From: Holdemania massiliensis
GTDB lineage: Bacteria; Bacillota_I; Bacilli_A; Erysipelotrichales; Erysipelotrichaceae
Length of the DNA: 64,000 bases
Direction: 5' to 3'
Assembly (NCBI RefSeq): GCF_022440805.1
Contig: NZ_JAKNTK010000001.1
Location: 620,001-684,000 of the forward strand
Below, piece by piece: positions 61,548-64,000 of this stretch. The notes under the pieces were generated by a model. It saw nothing but the letters and a program-made list of their open reading frames with translations. It made no database searches and was not told the DNA's origin. The translations under genes were made by a program, and so were the position numbers. Every line of letters starts with the position of its first letter. Position 1 is the stretch's first letter.

Positions 61548-62186
61548 ATGTATATGTACGAAAAGAAAAGTACCAAGGGCAAAGCGGCCGCGGTCATTTT
61601 AATGACGATGATCCTGATTCTGATCTCCGGCTTCTTCATTGCCAATTCCACTTTATTCAACAACCGTCCCGTCCTTCCGGTTAATCAGCCGGACGCCGTT
61701 GCTTCTTTGCATATTCCGGTGGTGCTGCCGGCCGATGAAACCGTTGCCGCGCCGTTTGCGATCAACGCCAAGGAAGTGCTGCATTTCTTTGAGAAAACAA
61801 AAAGTGAGGATGTCCTCGCTCAGGCTGTCACCGAATTTGAAGGTGTGTACCGGCCGAATCAGGGACTGGATTATGCTTATGACGGCAAAGTCTTTGAAGC
61901 GACTGCGATGTTAGGCGGTACGGTAACCGAAGTCAAGGAAGACGCGATGTTCGGAAAAAGCGTGACGGTCAAAACCGGAGAAGATCTGGAAATTACGTAT
62001 CAGAGTTTATCTCAGGTGTCGGTGAAAAAAGATCAGGTTGTCAATCAGAACGATGTTCTCGGTTTAGCTGGAGAAAACATCTATAACAAGGATCTGGGAA
62101 TCCATCTTCATGTCGTGGTGCAGAAGGACGGTAAGCTGATTGATCCGGCAACGATCATCGGCATGAAACCGGCTGAAATAAAATAG
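61548..62186 (+). CDS. SpoIIQ-like M23-fold protein (degenerate LytM domain)
   Basis: 212 residues: a cytoplasmic start, one membrane helix (about residues 12-33) and an extracellular LytM/M23 beta-domain (about 95-205). Only part of the zinc site remains: HLH in LGIHLHVVV is present, but the first motif reads NQGLDYAYDG, lacking the usual His before GxD. Bacillus SpoIIQ is also degenerate; it forms the channel between mother cell and forespore with SpoIIIAH. Position before mbl supports SpoIIQ rather than a hydrolase. AGAGGTG fits ATG 61548, so the in-frame GTG at 61539 is less likely. Confidence 0.75.
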   Translation: MYMYEKKSTKGKAAAVILMTMILILISGFFIANSTLFNNRPVLPVNQPDAVASLHIPVVLPADETVAAPFAINAKEVLHFFEKTKSEDVLAQAVTEFEGVYRPNQGLDYAYDGKVFEATAMLGGTVTEVKEDAMFGKSVTVKTGEDLEITYQSLSQVSVKKDQVVNQNDVLGLAGENIYNKDLGIHLHVVVQKDGKLIDPATIIGMKPAEIK

Positions 62187-62206
62187 CACTTCGGTGCTGT
62201 TTTTTT
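62185..62206 (+). terminator. Terminator after the SpoIIQ-like gene
   Basis: AGCAC-TTCG-GTGCT followed by a run of seven Ts (after one G). Confidence 0.85.
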
Positions 62207-62272
62207 CTGAGAGTTACGCTTCTGAAATAGTTACAAATTCATTAATTCTGGTGTTATTTTGAGGAGTTGTGT

Positions 62273-62278
62273 TATAAT
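62273..62278 (+). promoter_or_regulatory. -10 box of the mbl promoter
   Basis: TATAAT 34 bases before the mbl ATG, with no strong -35 at the right distance. Confidence 0.45.
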
Positions 62279-62311
62279 GTTTGTGTTTACACGAGATGCG
62301 GAGGTTGGTTT

Positions 62312-63301
62312 ATGTTGTTTACCAAAGAAGTAGGTATCGATTTAGGTACTGCAAATACATTAATTTACGTTAAAGGTGAGGGCATCGTGTTGAACGAGCC
62401 TTCCGTTGTTTCATTAGATGCGGAAACGAAGAAGTGTCTGGCAGTCGGCCAGGACGCGAAGGAAATGCTGGGCCGTACACCGGGACGGGTCATGGCGATC
62501 CGTCCGTTAAAAGACGGGGTTATCGCTGACTTTGAAGTCACGGAACTCATGCTGGAGCATTTTATCCGCAAATTAAAGCTGAAAGGCATGTTCTCCCGTC
62601 CGACGATTTTAATCTGCTGCCCATCCAACATCACATCGGTTGAACGGAACGCGATTCGCGATGCCGCTTACCGCTGCGGTGCAAAACGCGTTTACATTGA
62701 AGAAGAACCGAAGGTGGCAGCCATCGGTGCAGGTTTGGATATTGCCAAGCCGACAGGTTCGATGGTTTTGGATATCGGCGGCGGTACGACAGACGTTGCG
62801 ATTTTATCCTTGGGTGAAATCGTCACCAGTACATCCTTGAAGATTGCGGGCGATAAGCTTGACCGCGATCTGATCAAATATGTCAAGGAAAGCTATAAGC
62901 TTTTGATCGGTGATCGTACCGCAGAAGAAATCAAGAAGCGCATCGGCACCGCCTGGAGAGGCAGCCGCAGCGATTCAATGGATGTCAGCGGCCGTGACTT
63001 GGTCACCGGTCTGCCGCACACGATCACATTAAATTCAGAAGAAACAGAGCTGGCGATGCGGGAAAGCCTGCAGGATGTTGTCCGGGCATGCCGCACAGTC
63101 CTGGAACAGACGCCGCCTGAATTGAGTGCGGATATCGTCAGCCGCGGTGTGGTTTTAACCGGCGGCGGAGCGCTTTTGCAGGGCATAGATCAGCTGCTGA
63201 TCAATGAACTGAACGTCCCGGTGTATGTCGCTGAAAATGCGTTGTCCTGTGTTGCGGAAGGCACCGGCGTCATGCTGGAAAATCTGCATCTTGTCCGCTA
63301 G
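62312..63301 (+). CDS. mbl: Rod shape-determining actin homologue (Mbl/MreB)
   Basis: 329 residues of the bacterial actin family. Phosphate 1 motif VGIDLGTANTLIYVKG; phosphate 2 DIGGGTTDVAILSLG; adenosine motif VVLTGGGALLQG. It polymerises under the membrane and guides cell-wall synthesis. The order after SpoIIQ suggests Mbl rather than MreB, as in Bacillus. GCGGAGG decides ATG 62312; an in-frame ATG at 62267 lies upstream of the -10 box. Confidence 0.92.
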   Translation: MLFTKEVGIDLGTANTLIYVKGEGIVLNEPSVVSLDAETKKCLAVGQDAKEMLGRTPGRVMAIRPLKDGVIADFEVTELMLEHFIRKLKLKGMFSRPTILICCPSNITSVERNAIRDAAYRCGAKRVYIEEEPKVAAIGAGLDIAKPTGSMVLDIGGGTTDVAILSLGEIVTSTSLKIAGDKLDRDLIKYVKESYKLLIGDRTAEEIKKRIGTAWRGSRSDSMDVSGRDLVTGLPHTITLNSEETELAMRESLQDVVRACRTVLEQTPPELSADIVSRGVVLTGGGALLQGIDQLLINELNVPVYVAENALSCVAEGTGVMLENLHLVR

Positions 63302-63309
63302 TAACCAAC

Positions 63310-63332
63310 AATATCGCTGAGTCAGCGATATT
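63310..63332 (+). terminator. Terminator after mbl
   Basis: AATATCGCTGA and TCAGCGATATT form an 11-pair stem with a one-base centre, followed by TCTTT. The stem is really a palindrome, so it can act on either strand. Confidence 0.7.
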
Positions 63333-63360
63333 TCTTTATCGTAGTTTGGGGGTACTTTCA

Positions 63361-64000
63361 ATGCTGCATTTGATTGAAGGCGCCTTTCCGTTCTTTGCAC
63401 TGCCGTTTGTGATTTCCTTGATCTGCGTACCGATTGCCAAGCGCATCGGGTTTGCCTTAAAGGTCTACGCGGTGGAAAATAACCGGACGGTACATCACGG
63501 AAAGATAGTGCAGATGGGCGGTTTGGCCGTTTTCGTCGCCTTTATGATTTCCATGGCCTGTTTCCTGAAGGCGGATTCGACCATTAACGGCATCCTGATC
63601 GGAGGCTCGGTGGTCTTTTTGGGCGGCTTGCTCGACGATATGATTAATCTGTCGCCGTTAAAAAAACTCTTGTTTGAAGTCGCCGGGGCGCTGATCGCAA
63701 TCTTAGTCGGAGGGATTGGTTTAACTTCGATTACTTTGCCGTTTGGAATTGAAATCAATATGATGCCGTTTTCCTTTTTGGTATCCTTTGTCTGGATCGT
63801 CGGCGTGACGAATGCGATCAATCTGATCGACGGCCTTGACGGCTTGTCGGCAGGCATCTGCTTTATCGTGGTCTGCACGATTGGGTTTATCGGCTTCTTT
63901 ATGGGACGGCGGGATATTCCGGTCATTTCATTGATTCTGGCAGGTTCCATCGCTGGTTTTCTGCCGTACAACTTCCATCCAGCTTCAATTTTCCAGGGTG
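63361..64000 (+). CDS. UDP-GlcNAc:undecaprenyl-phosphate GlcNAc-1-phosphate transferase (partial)
   Basis: The first 213 residues of a polytopic enzyme of the MraY/WecA/TagO family; the window ends inside it. It starts the lipid-linked synthesis of teichoic acid or other wall polymers. Motifs: VHHGKIVQMGGLAV near the N-terminus, LGGLLDDMINL (catalytic Asp-Asp) and VGVTNAINLIDGLDGLSAG, where the NAxNxxDGxDGL pattern is diagnostic for the WecA/TagO branch. GGGGGTAC lies before the ATG. It sits beside mbl, another wall-synthesis gene. Confidence 0.9.
   Translation, partial: MLHLIEGAFPFFALPFVISLICVPIAKRIGFALKVYAVENNRTVHHGKIVQMGGLAVFVAFMISMACFLKADSTINGILIGGSVVFLGGLLDDMINLSPLKKLLFEVAGALIAILVGGIGLTSITLPFGIEINMMPFSFLVSFVWIVGVTNAINLIDGLDGLSAGICFIVVCTIGFIGFFMGRRDIPVISLILAGSIAGFLPYNFHPASIFQG

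Noticed and set aside
1..64000. tRNA, rRNA and CRISPR loci
   Set aside because: No cloverleaf-like GTTCGANNC arms with partner stems, no rRNA-like blocks and no spaced direct repeats were seen by reading; a covariance search could still find one.

Overview
The window looks like chromosomal DNA from a spore-forming, low-to-moderate-GC Firmicute of the Erysipelotrichia type (Holdemania-like is my best guess). The evidence is sigma-A promoters of the TTGACA-N17-TATAAT kind, strong AGGAGG-type ribosome sites, the gene order DUF1146 - SpoIIQ-like - Mbl, and a complete F-type ATP synthase operon behind upp. No rRNA, tRNA or CRISPR array was seen.

Layout. 1-3390: end of a MATE transporter, a Cof-type HAD phosphatase and an S9 peptidase. 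3391-5030: a gene graveyard, with a broken AlbA/Schlafen-type ATP-binding regulator and, on the other strand, a decayed glucose-type PTS IIA domain. 5031-7109: an SPFH protein with five zinc ribbons and a small membrane protein with one more ribbon, behind a consensus promoter. 7110-8080: non-coding, with a TnpB relic. 8081-9856 (minus): an exported FMN/FAD fumarate-reductase-type lipoprotein.

10108-21787 is the most unusual region: a probable eight-gene operon of five paralogous M81 (microcystinase-C-type) metallopeptidases, an M20 amidohydrolase and two GH1 enzymes carrying the Ser-Lys-Tyr signature for 6-phospho-glycosides. A consensus promoter is followed by a BglG/LicT-type RNA antiterminator (RAT) overlapping an intrinsic terminator, so the operon should be switched by a PTS-controlled antiterminator encoded elsewhere. 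I infer a catabolic system for a beta-glycosylated, amide-containing compound taken up by a PTS.

21815-25346: a UDG-like protein (minus), a DUF234 ATPase with two palindromic operators, a threonylcarbamoyl-AMP synthase and rpiB. 25502-38070: a visibly AT-rich surface island with an Xre regulator, a 2919-residue FN3/PKD surface protein, a smaller secreted protein, a class D-like sortase and a membrane protein. 38218-47583: a CBS-type pyrophosphatase (minus), then upp and the ATP synthase genes; the c subunit has the two-carboxylate motif known from Na+-driven rotors. 47737-49017: an amidohydrolase. 49776-56685: a mannose-family PTS with an N-acetylhexosamine-6-phosphate deacetylase, a PRD regulator and an MFS transporter. 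56971-58527: a Tat-exported flavoprotein. 58592-60527: a BlaI/M56 pair with three tandem operators. 61305-64000: DUF1146, SpoIIQ-like, Mbl and the start of a GlcNAc-1-phosphate transferase, a cell-envelope and sporulation cluster.
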